This document shows positions 1 through 6,944 of a stretch of 64,000 nt of DNA, piece by piece (positions within the stretch are counted from its first letter, which is position 1; each line of letters opens with the position of its first letter). The stretch is from Olsenella sp. KH3B4. GTDB taxonomy: Bacteria; Actinomycetota; Coriobacteriia; Coriobacteriales; Atopobiaceae. The stretch is taken from the NCBI GenBank assembly GCA_900111695.1, contig FOHD01000003.1, positions 62,001 through 126,000 on the forward strand, read 5' to 3'. The translations under genes and the position numbers were made by a program. The notes beneath the pieces were generated by a model, which was given only the letters and a program-made list of their open reading frames with translations, was not told the DNA's origin and did not search any database.

Positions 1-17
1 GAATCAGTGCGCGCATG

Positions 18-1568
18 CTACCTGTCCAGCCCGTAGATTGCAGAGAACTTCTCGACAAGGTAGTCGGTGTAGTAGCGTGGCTCGAAGTTCTCTCCGCACG
101 CCATGCGGATGAGTTGCGCGGAGTCCTTGGCACGGCCCCAGTGCCAGATGTTGGCGCGCAGCCACTCGCGGATGGGCGCAAGGTCTCCGGAGGCGCAGCA
201 GCCGTCAAAGTCCACGCCCTGGCGCACCATCGCCGCCTTGAACTGCGCTCCAAAGGCACTGCCCAGCGCGTAGGTGGGGAAGTAGGCAAAGTCGCCGTCG
301 GACCAGTGGGTGTCCTGGAGGGTTCCCTCGGTGTCGCTGGGCACCTCCACGCCCAGGTAGGAACGGTAGCGGTCTGCCCAGAGGCCGGGTACGTCCGCAG
401 CCTTCGCCTCGCCCGAGAAGAGCAGCTGCTCAATCTCGTAGCGCACCAGGATGTGCAGGGGGTAGGTGAGCTCGTCGGCGTCGCAGCGGATGAGGCCCGG
501 CTCCGCGCAGTTCTCGGCCATGTAGAGCTGGTGAGGCGTCATGCGGCCGAGCTGTCCGGGGAAGTGCTTGGCGAGAAGGCGCGCGAGTTGCTCGGAGAAC
601 GCCTCGCTCCTGCCCACGTAGTTCTCGAAGAAGCGCGACTGCGACTCGTGCATGCCGGAGCTGGTGCCGCCCTTGAGCGAGGTGAAGCGGTAGGCGGGGT
701 CGACGTTCTGCTCGTACATGGCATGCCCGCCCTCGTGGAGCATGCTGAAGACGTTGGAGAGCACGTTGTCCGGGTACACGTGGCTCGCGATGGCCACGAA
801 GCCCGTCGACGGGCCGCCCGTGTAGGGGTGCTCAGTCGAGCCGAGCCACAGGGCGTCGGTGTCCACGCCCTCGAGGCGCACCAGGTCGCGGGCAAGATCC
901 CACTGGCGGCGCTCGTCGAAGGTGCCGTCAACCACGCGGTGGCTGGGCTTTCTCGGCGCGGCCATGCACTTGGCCAGAAGCGGGACCACGCAGGTCTTTA
1001 CCTGCTTGAAGAAGGGGTCGTAGAAGACGCGGCTCGTGCCGTGCTCGTACTGGTCGAGCCAGACGTCGTAGGGGTCTGCGTCCGGGTTCATGGCATGCGC
1101 CATGCTCACGCGGGTGGCCACGAGGCGATCGAGGTAGGGCTCGAAGCTGGCCCAGTCGTTCGCGGCCTTGGCGCGACGCCAGACGTCGTTGGCCTCGACG
1201 GCAAGACGGCAGAAGGCCGCGCGCTCGTCTGCAGGCACGCCTACCAGAGAGTTGCGGTCGCGCTTCAAGATCTTGACCTGTGCCGCGCGTGTCTCGCCGA
1301 TGATGCCGGCGTTAGACTCCAGCCGGTCGAGCAGAGGGCCAACCTCCGGCGCGCAGAGCAGGCGCGTTGCCTCCTCGTCGAGGACGGCGGATGCCTCCGC
1401 GCGCTCCTCCGTGGCCTTGGGAGGGTCGATGGAGGGGCCGAGGGTCGCTATCTCGTCCAATGCGTAGCGAAGGGCGAAGCGACGGCTCTCCAGCCGGTCG
1501 AGTTCTGCCATGTCCTGCTTGGGATTGGGGAGCGCCGCGTTGATCGCGGAGGGCGCGTTGTTTGCCAT
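18..1568 (-). CDS. M32-family metallocarboxypeptidase (carboxypeptidase Taq type)
   Basis: Cytosolic zinc carboxypeptidase that removes C-terminal residues from peptides. The 516-residue product has the usual length of the M32 family. It carries the zinc-binding HEXXH signature in the context MLHEGGHAMYEQN (His278, Glu279, His282), followed by a family-typical region with GTSSGMHESQSRFFENYVGR. The ATG at 1568 was chosen because GGAGG lies four bases upstream on the minus strand; the open frame continues further upstream but without family similarity. The gene is divergent from the ROK kinase, sharing about 250 bp of upstream DNA. The stop codon lies at the left window edge, so the gene is complete. 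Confidence 0.93.
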   Translation of the reverse strand: MANNAPSAINAALPNPKQDMAELDRLESRRFALRYALDEIATLGPSIDPPKATEERAEASAVLDEEATRLLCAPEVGPLLDRLESNAGIIGETRAAQVKILKRDRNSLVGVPADERAAFCRLAVEANDVWRRAKAANDWASFEPYLDRLVATRVSMAHAMNPDADPYDVWLDQYEHGTSRVFYDPFFKQVKTCVVPLLAKCMAAPRKPSHRVVDGTFDERRQWDLARDLVRLEGVDTDALWLGSTEHPYTGGPSTGFVAIASHVYPDNVLSNVFSMLHEGGHAMYEQNVDPAYRFTSLKGGTSSGMHESQSRFFENYVGRSEAFSEQLARLLAKHFPGQLGRMTPHQLYMAENCAEPGLIRCDADELTYPLHILVRYEIEQLLFSGEAKAADVPGLWADRYRSYLGVEVPSDTEGTLQDTHWSDGDFAYFPTYALGSAFGAQFKAAMVRQGVDFDGCCASGDLAPIREWLRANIWHWGRAKDSAQLIRMACGENFEPRYYTDYLVEKFSAIYGLDR

Positions 1569-1821
1569 GATGCCTCCAGACCGCCCCAGTGGGGCGCAAA
1601 GAGCCGACTGCACGAACTTCGAGTGTATCCCATGGCTGTGGCCACCCCGTGCGCGTGCCGGTAGCCGTTGCGTGTGCGCCGCCGATTGCGGCAGGCACCG
1701 CTCCTTCTGCGTCATGAGTCGTGCACGGTCCAAACCGTCGTGGGATGATGTGCACAGTCGCTCCCCGGTGCCGTACGCCTCGGGGGCGCATCCGACAGAG
1801 AGCCAACCGAGAGGGGAAGAC

Positions 1822-2781
1822 ATGCAAGCCGTCCTTGGCATTGACATCGGAGGAACCAGCATCAAGGCGGGGCTCTTCTCGCCCGAGGGCGACCTGCTCG
1901 AGGAGCGCAAGATCCCCACGCCCGCCCTTGTGGATGCGGAGGCGTTCGCCACGGTGACCGACGGCCTGACGCACCTCCTTGCCGCCCATGACAATACTCC
2001 CGAGGACGTCATTGCGTGTGGCTTGGACATTCCCGGCCCCGTGGCAGACGACGGCAAGGTTGGCTTCCTGCCCAACATCCAGCTCGATCCCGACGGCCTT
2101 GTTGCCGCGATCAATGCCGCGTTCCCCAATGCCGCCATCGCCTTCGTGAACGACGCGAATGCGGCCGCGCTGGGCGAGCTCTGGGCCGGCGTGGCCCATG
2201 GCGTCTCGAGCTTTGTGCTTATCGCACTTGGCACGGGCGTGGGTGCCGGCGTCGTGGTAAACGGCCGCCTGGTGGCCGGTGCGTTTGGCGCTGGTGGCGA
2301 GATTGGCCACATCACCGTTAACCCCAACGAGACCGAGACCTGTGGGTGCGGTCGCCACGGCTGCCTCGAGCAGTACGCCTCGGCTAAGGGCATCGTGAGG
2401 CTCTACCTCAATGAGTGCGAGCGCCGCGGTGTGACGCCCGTGCACGTCGAGCACGCCACCGACACGCTCTCGGTCTTCCGTGCCCTCGCCAAGGGCGACG
2501 AGTGCGCAAAGATTGCCGTGGACCAGATGTGCGAGTACCTGGCTCAGGCCATGTCGCAGGTCTCCTGTGTGGTGGACCCCGCTATGTACCTCATTGGCGG
2601 TGGCGTTGCGGGCTCGTTTGCGACCTTCGCGCCAGAGCTGCGTCGTCGCTTCCAGGCCCATGCGCTTCCTACCTGCAAGGATGTTGCCATCGAGGCAGCG
2701 TCGCTGGGCAACCAGGCAGCCATGTACGGCTGCGCGTATGAGGCGCTTGAGCTCCGCAAGCGCTCCCAGGCCGGCAAGTAG
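1822..2781 (+). CDS. glk: ROK-family glucokinase
   Basis: ATP-dependent sugar kinase, probably glucose to glucose-6-phosphate in the cytosol. The N-terminus has the phosphate-binding motif GIDIGGTSIKAGL. The middle has the ROK zinc motif CGCGRHGCLEQYAS (Cys174, Cys176, Cys181), and there is a second glycine-rich loop LIALGTGVGAGVV. At 319 residues it matches bacterial ROK glucokinases. The ATG at 1822 follows GAGGGGA. The intergenic DNA upstream holds a short inverted repeat ACGGT-CCAA-ACCGT (1725-1738) that could be an operator. ROK kinases for fructose, N-acetylglucosamine or allose share these motifs, so glucose specificity is inferred from the overall glucokinase-like pattern. Confidence 0.85.
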   Translation: MQAVLGIDIGGTSIKAGLFSPEGDLLEERKIPTPALVDAEAFATVTDGLTHLLAAHDNTPEDVIACGLDIPGPVADDGKVGFLPNIQLDPDGLVAAINAAFPNAAIAFVNDANAAALGELWAGVAHGVSSFVLIALGTGVGAGVVVNGRLVAGAFGAGGEIGHITVNPNETETCGCGRHGCLEQYASAKGIVRLYLNECERRGVTPVHVEHATDTLSVFRALAKGDECAKIAVDQMCEYLAQAMSQVSCVVDPAMYLIGGGVAGSFATFAPELRRRFQAHALPTCKDVAIEAASLGNQAAMYGCAYEALELRKRSQAGK

Positions 2782-2808
2782 AGCAACAATCCCAGGTGCT
2801 CTCCCATA

Positions 2809-2850
2809 CGCGCCCGTGCAGTGGGTTTCCCACCGTGCGGGCGCGTTTTT
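2809..2850 (+). terminator. Intrinsic terminator after glk
   Basis: CGCGCCCG and CGGGCGCG form an 8-bp outer stem. An inner GTGGG/CCCAC stem sits above a 4-base internal mismatch. TTTTT follows at 2846-2850. Confidence 0.8.
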
Positions 2851-3073
2851 CTCTCGTCAATACCGTTGCCCCTCCCCAAGCTACCGCTAAGCAGGATTTC
2901 GAAGAGCTATTTTCGTTTTTCTTCGTTTTGTCTCGCATTTTTACGATTACGTGGTAAAGTTGTGCACAGTCTTGGGAGGAGATGTGGAGAACGGCAATCT
3001 CTTCCGCGGGAGTGGCCCTACGGGACCACAGGGATATGGCGCCGTGTGCGCCACAGGAGAGGGGAGTGAAGGT
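2851..3073 (+). promoter_or_regulatory. Leader/promoter region of the fructose-type PTS operon
   Basis: This is an AT-rich patch in otherwise GC-rich DNA. TTCGTTTT occurs at 2912-2919 and again at 2922-2929, exactly 10 bp apart, as expected for a DeoR-type regulator bound on one helix face. TAAAGT at 2955-2960 could be a -10 element. Two short hairpins follow before the start codon: one around 3021-3038, and GGCGC/GCGCC around 3037-3052. The operon's own DeoR gene (6094-6888) is the obvious candidate regulator. Confidence 0.4.
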
Positions 3074-4585
3074 ATGGCCGAAGACACGACGTACGACCTC
3101 ATTGCCGCTACCGGTTGTCCAACGGGCATCGCCCACACCTACATGGCTAAGGAGGCCCTCGAGAAGGCCGCCGCAGCCAAGGGCCTCACCATCAAGGTCG
3201 AGACCCACGGGCAGGTCGGCATCGAGAACGAGGTGACCCCTGCGCAGATCAAGGCTGCAAAGGCCGTCATCGTCGCTGCCGACAAGGACGTCCAGGCCGA
3301 GCGCTTCGCGGGCAAGCCCATGGTGAGCGTCGGCGTGACCGCAGCGATCAAGGACGCCGAGGGCCTCATCGACAAGGCTCTGGCGGCCAAGGCCCAGGGC
3401 GAGCTCAGCGAGGAGGTCGCAAACGCCTCGAGCGACAACAGCTCCTCCGACGAGAAGGAGTCCGTGGGCCACATCATCTACAAGCACCTGATGAACGGCG
3501 TCAGCCACATGCTCGTCTTCGTGGTTGCCGGTGGCGTCCTCACGGCCGTCTCGTTCCTCTGGGGCATCACGTCGTTCGATTCCACCGCGGCGGACTACAA
3601 CTCGTTCGCGGCAATGCTCAAGATCATCGGCGGCATCGCCATGAACCTCATGGTCCCGGTGCTCGCTGCCTACATCGCCGAGTCCATCGGCAAGCGCCCG
3701 GCACTGGTCCCCGGCTTCGTTGCCGGTATGATCGCCATCACCGGCCTGCCCGTCTCCCCTGAGACCGGCCTCATCGACGCCGGTGGCGCTGGCGTGGGCT
3801 TTGGCTTCCTCGGCGGCATCGTCGGCGGCTTTGTTGCCGGCTACGTGATCGTCGGCCTGGAGAAGCTGCTCTCTGGCATGCCCAAGAACCTGGACGGTCT
3901 TAAGGCCATCTTCCTGTACCCGCTGCTCTCCACCTTCATCACGGGCCTCATCATGCTCGGCATCTCTGGCCCCATGGCCGCAATCAACACCGGCATGATG
4001 AGCTTCCTCGAGGGCCTCGAGGCCTCTGGCCCCATCGTCCTCGGCCTGGCCATCGGCTGCATGTGCGCGTTCGACATGGGCGGCCCAGTCAACAAGGCTG
4101 CCTACGTTACCGGCACCGCGCTTCTCACCGAGGCGCTTCAGGCTGGCATCGGCACCCCAACCTACAACTTTGGCACCAACTTCATGGCTGCCGTCTCCGC
4201 CGCGTGCATCGTCCCGCCGCTGATCACCGCCTTCGCCGTCATCGTGGGCAAGAAGTACTTCTCCAAGGAGGATCACGACGCCGGTATCGTCAACATTGTC
4301 CTGGGCTGCACCCACATCACCGAGGGCGCCATCCCGTTCATGACCAAGAACATCTGGCCTGTCATGCCCATCATGATGTGCGGCTCCTCGATCGCGGCAA
4401 TCCTCACCATCCTCTTTGGCGTCCACGACCCCGCGCCTCACGGCGGCTTCCTGGTCCTGCCCGTCGTTGATGGTTGGTATCTGTGGCTCATTGCAATCTT
4501 TGCTGGCGTCCTTGTTGGCGGTATTCTTTACGTCATCTTCAAGCGCAACGAATACCATAAGAACGGTGACAAGGTCGTGGAGTAA
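3074..4585 (+). CDS. fruA: PTS fructose-family transporter, EIIBC
   Basis: Membrane permease and phosphoryl carrier for a fructose-type PTS. Residues 1 to about 105 are an EIIB-Fru domain with the phospho-cysteine motif ATGCPTGIAHTYMA (Cys15). A charged linker follows, then from about residue 135 an EIIC-Fru domain with eight or more hydrophobic segments. The 503-residue length fits a separate EIIBC lacking the EIIA domain, which the next gene supplies nine bases downstream. The ATG at 3074 follows AGGAGAGGGG; an in-frame upstream extension has no family similarity. Fructose is the default substrate of the family, but a related ketose cannot be excluded. Confidence 0.92.
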   Translation: MAEDTTYDLIAATGCPTGIAHTYMAKEALEKAAAAKGLTIKVETHGQVGIENEVTPAQIKAAKAVIVAADKDVQAERFAGKPMVSVGVTAAIKDAEGLIDKALAAKAQGELSEEVANASSDNSSSDEKESVGHIIYKHLMNGVSHMLVFVVAGGVLTAVSFLWGITSFDSTAADYNSFAAMLKIIGGIAMNLMVPVLAAYIAESIGKRPALVPGFVAGMIAITGLPVSPETGLIDAGGAGVGFGFLGGIVGGFVAGYVIVGLEKLLSGMPKNLDGLKAIFLYPLLSTFITGLIMLGISGPMAAINTGMMSFLEGLEASGPIVLGLAIGCMCAFDMGGPVNKAAYVTGTALLTEALQAGIGTPTYNFGTNFMAAVSAACIVPPLITAFAVIVGKKYFSKEDHDAGIVNIVLGCTHITEGAIPFMTKNIWPVMPIMMCGSSIAAILTILFGVHDPAPHGGFLVLPVVDGWYLWLIAIFAGVLVGGILYVIFKRNEYHKNGDKVVE

Positions 4586-4594
4586 GGAGAGCGC

Positions 4595-5050
4595 ATGAGC
4601 GAGTTCGTTCCAGCATCCCATGTCTACGTGGACAACCCCGCAAGCACCGTGGACGAGGTTCTGAGGTTCCTCTCCCAGACGGCCGTCTCCTACGGGGTGG
4701 CCAGCAACGCCGACAAGGTCTTCGAGGCCTTCAAGGCCCGCGAGGCCGAGGGAACAACTGGGATGATGGGTGGATTCGCCATCCCGCACGCCAAGACCGC
4801 AGAGGTCGACACGCCTACCGTCATCGTGGTGAAGTTCGCAGGGGAGGTCGAGTGGGCGACCATGGACTCCAAGCCCGTGCGCTGCGCCATCGCCCTTCTC
4901 ATCCCCGATGACGGGACCCAGACGGAGCAGCTACGCCTGCTCTCGAAGGTGGCGGTCCTGCTCATGGACGCAGACTTCCGCGAGAAGGTGCTTGCCTCCG
5001 CAGACCCGCAGGAAATTGCCGGTCTCATCAACAACGGCCTCGAGAGCTAG
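4595..5050 (+). CDS. PTS fructose-family EIIA component
   Basis: Cytosolic phosphoryl carrier passing phosphate from HPr to the EIIB domain of the upstream gene. The 151 residues form a single PTS_EIIA_2 domain with the phospho-histidine motif GFAIPHAKT (His65). It starts nine bases after the EIIBC stop, behind AAGGAGA. A strong terminator follows, so the kinase gene may be partly separate in expression. Confidence 0.93.
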   Translation: MSEFVPASHVYVDNPASTVDEVLRFLSQTAVSYGVASNADKVFEAFKAREAEGTTGMMGGFAIPHAKTAEVDTPTVIVVKFAGEVEWATMDSKPVRCAIALLIPDDGTQTEQLRLLSKVAVLLMDADFREKVLASADPQEIAGLINNGLES

Positions 5051-5081
5051 ACGGCCGGGCATCCGGTCTGAGGTTCGTGCT

Positions 5082-5116
5082 GGGGACCCGTCGCCTGCGC
5101 GTCGGGTCCCCTTTCT
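5082..5116 (+). terminator. Intrinsic terminator between EIIA and the PfkB kinase
   Basis: GGGGACCCG and CGGGTCCCC form a perfect 9-bp stem, with CGC/GCG pairing possible in the loop. TTTCT follows. Because fruK and deoR follow on the same strand, partial readthrough or a second promoter near 5117-5160 is likely. Confidence 0.8.
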
Positions 5117-5170
5117 AGTACGGCGTTATCAATCGCGTGACACGCGTCGAGAACGATCAAGGGAAGCTCA

Positions 5171-6088
5171 ATGATTTACACACTTACCACCAACCCCGCC
5201 ATCGACATGAACATCACCTCGGACACGATCTCGACCGAGCATGTCAACAGGACGCGCGACGCGGTCTACACGCCAAACGGCAAGGGCCTGAACGTCTCGT
5301 TCACGCTCAAGCACTACGGCATCGACTCCAAGATCCTGGGCTTCTTCGGTGGCTTCTCGGGCGACTACATCGTCCGCGAGGCCGACAAGATCTGCCCCGT
5401 GAAGCCGGTCCAGATCGATGGCATCACGCGCGTGAACGTCTTCCTCACCACGCCAGAGGGGGAGTACAAGTTCCCCAACGCCGGTGCCGAGGTCAACCGC
5501 GCAAAGCAGGAGGAGATGCTCTCCCTCATCCGTGGCCTGGACGACCTCGAGTGCCTCGTGGTCTCCGGCAGCCTGCCCACGGGCATCGACGCCTCGTACT
5601 ACGACGAGCTCATCGAGGTGGTGCGCGAGAAGGGCGCGGAGTTCGTCCTGGACATCTCGCACAAGCACCTGCGCGAGCTCGTTGAGAAGGAGCCCCTGCT
5701 CATCAAGCCAAACGACGAGGAGGTTGCCGCCATCTTCGGCGTGGACGTGAAGAGCGAGAGGGACATCGTCTCCGCGCTCCATGCCATCCACGACGCCGGT
5801 GCCAAGAACATCCTCCTCACGCTGGGCGGCGAGGGCGCGTACTTCTTCAACGGCGAGCACGTCTGGCATGCGAACGCCGCCAAGGTCGACGTCCTCTCGA
5901 CGGCATGCGCCGGGGACGCCACGCTCGCGAGCTTCCTCTCGGTGTGGCTGCCCAACCGCGACCAGGTAGAGCCGGCGCTCACACGAGCCATGGCAACGGG
6001 CGCCAACGTCGCCATGAGCGCGGGTCTCGGCGACTTTGCCCTTGTCGACCAGCTAGCCAGGTCTATCAGCGTTGATTTGGTGGAGTAG
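5171..6088 (+). CDS. fruK: PfkB-family sugar-phosphate kinase (1-phosphofructokinase type)
   Basis: Probably phosphorylates fructose-1-phosphate to fructose-1,6-bisphosphate in the cytosol. The N-terminal TLTTNPAIDMN and the PNGKGLNVS motif are characteristic of the LacC/FruK branch. The C-terminal anion-hole motif reads ACAGDATLASF instead of the usual GAGD, with the catalytic base preserved (Asp249). At 305 residues it has normal length. It follows the fructose PTS and is followed six bases later by a DeoR regulator, the usual fruRKA gene content in a different order. Tagatose-6-phosphate kinase is the main alternative. Confidence 0.85.
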   Translation: MIYTLTTNPAIDMNITSDTISTEHVNRTRDAVYTPNGKGLNVSFTLKHYGIDSKILGFFGGFSGDYIVREADKICPVKPVQIDGITRVNVFLTTPEGEYKFPNAGAEVNRAKQEEMLSLIRGLDDLECLVVSGSLPTGIDASYYDELIEVVREKGAEFVLDISHKHLRELVEKEPLLIKPNDEEVAAIFGVDVKSERDIVSALHAIHDAGAKNILLTLGGEGAYFFNGEHVWHANAAKVDVLSTACAGDATLASFLSVWLPNRDQVEPALTRAMATGANVAMSAGLGDFALVDQLARSISVDLVE

Positions 6089-6093
6089 AGGCC

Positions 6094-6888
6094 ATGAATT
6101 CGACCAAGAGCCCGCGGATGCTCGCCGCAGAGCGGCAGAGGTACATCCTCGATACGATTCACGAAAGCGGAACCGTCTCCGTTGTCCAGATCTGCGAGCA
6201 CTGCGGGGTCTCCTCCGTTACCGCGCGCACCAATCTTGACACCATGGAGCGTGAGGGGCAGCTCAAACGTACGCACGGCGGGGCAGTGCCCGTGACGCAG
6301 CTCGTGATTCCGGCGGTCCCGCAGCGCGTGCACAAGAACGCCCAGGCAAAGCAGGCAATTGGTCGCAGGGCGGCGGAGCTCGTGGGCGACGGGGAGACTA
6401 TCCTCGTTGGCTCCGGCAGCACGACGCTTGCGTTTCTCCACTGCCTTACCGAGAAGCGCGGCATCACGATCATCACCAACGACATCAATGGCCTCATCTA
6501 CATCGAGCAGTTCCTCCCGCAGGCAACGCCTGCGTGTACGGGCGGCATCTTGGGCCGAGAGTATCGCCACTTTGCCGGCCCCATGGTCGCCTCGTCTCTC
6601 TCTGACATCTACCTTGACAAGGTCTTTCTTGGTGCGGATGGCTTCGAGCCAGACTTTGGGTTCCTCGCCGAGTTCGAGCGTACGGCTACCACCAAGGTCG
6701 AGTTCATGCGCCATGCGAGAAAGGCCATCATCCTCATGGACGCCTCCAAGGTGGGGGCCGCACGCTCCTTTGTGCGCTTTGCCGGCCCAACCGACGTGGA
6801 TGCGGTCATCATGGACAAGGACCCCGGCGGCATTGTAGCCAGCGCGTCGGCAGGCCGGGACGGAAAGAGCCGCGTGGTGATCGCGTAG
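6094..6888 (+). CDS. DeoR-family transcriptional regulator of the fructose-type operon
   Basis: Predicted repressor sensing a sugar phosphate. The N-terminal winged helix-turn-helix (about residues 10-65) includes VSVVQICEHCGVSSVTARTNLD and the family hallmark LKRTHGGAV. The rest is a DeoR C-terminal sensor domain with VGSGSTT and the terminal pattern DASKVG. It starts six bases after the kinase, so it is probably co-transcribed and autoregulated. The TTCGTTTT repeats upstream of the EIIBC gene are a plausible target. Confidence 0.9.
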   Translation: MNSTKSPRMLAAERQRYILDTIHESGTVSVVQICEHCGVSSVTARTNLDTMEREGQLKRTHGGAVPVTQLVIPAVPQRVHKNAQAKQAIGRRAAELVGDGETILVGSGSTTLAFLHCLTEKRGITIITNDINGLIYIEQFLPQATPACTGGILGREYRHFAGPMVASSLSDIYLDKVFLGADGFEPDFGFLAEFERTATTKVEFMRHARKAIILMDASKVGAARSFVRFAGPTDVDAVIMDKDPGGIVASASAGRDGKSRVVIA

Positions 6889-6944
6889 CGCGGGGCGCTG
6901 GTTCCCGGGGCGCTTGACGTCCCCAAGAAAGGGTAGGAACGAGA

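Noticed and set aside
15..1664. A rightward open frame over the M32 carboxypeptidase
   Set aside because: Antisense shadow; the minus-strand frame has the HEXXH motif and a proper SD.
5910..5920. Loss of the PfkB catalytic motif in the kinase at 5171 because GAGD reads CAGD
   Set aside because: The catalytic aspartate and following glycine/aspartate geometry are retained; Cys for the first Gly is a conservative change for such a loop and does not argue for inactivation.
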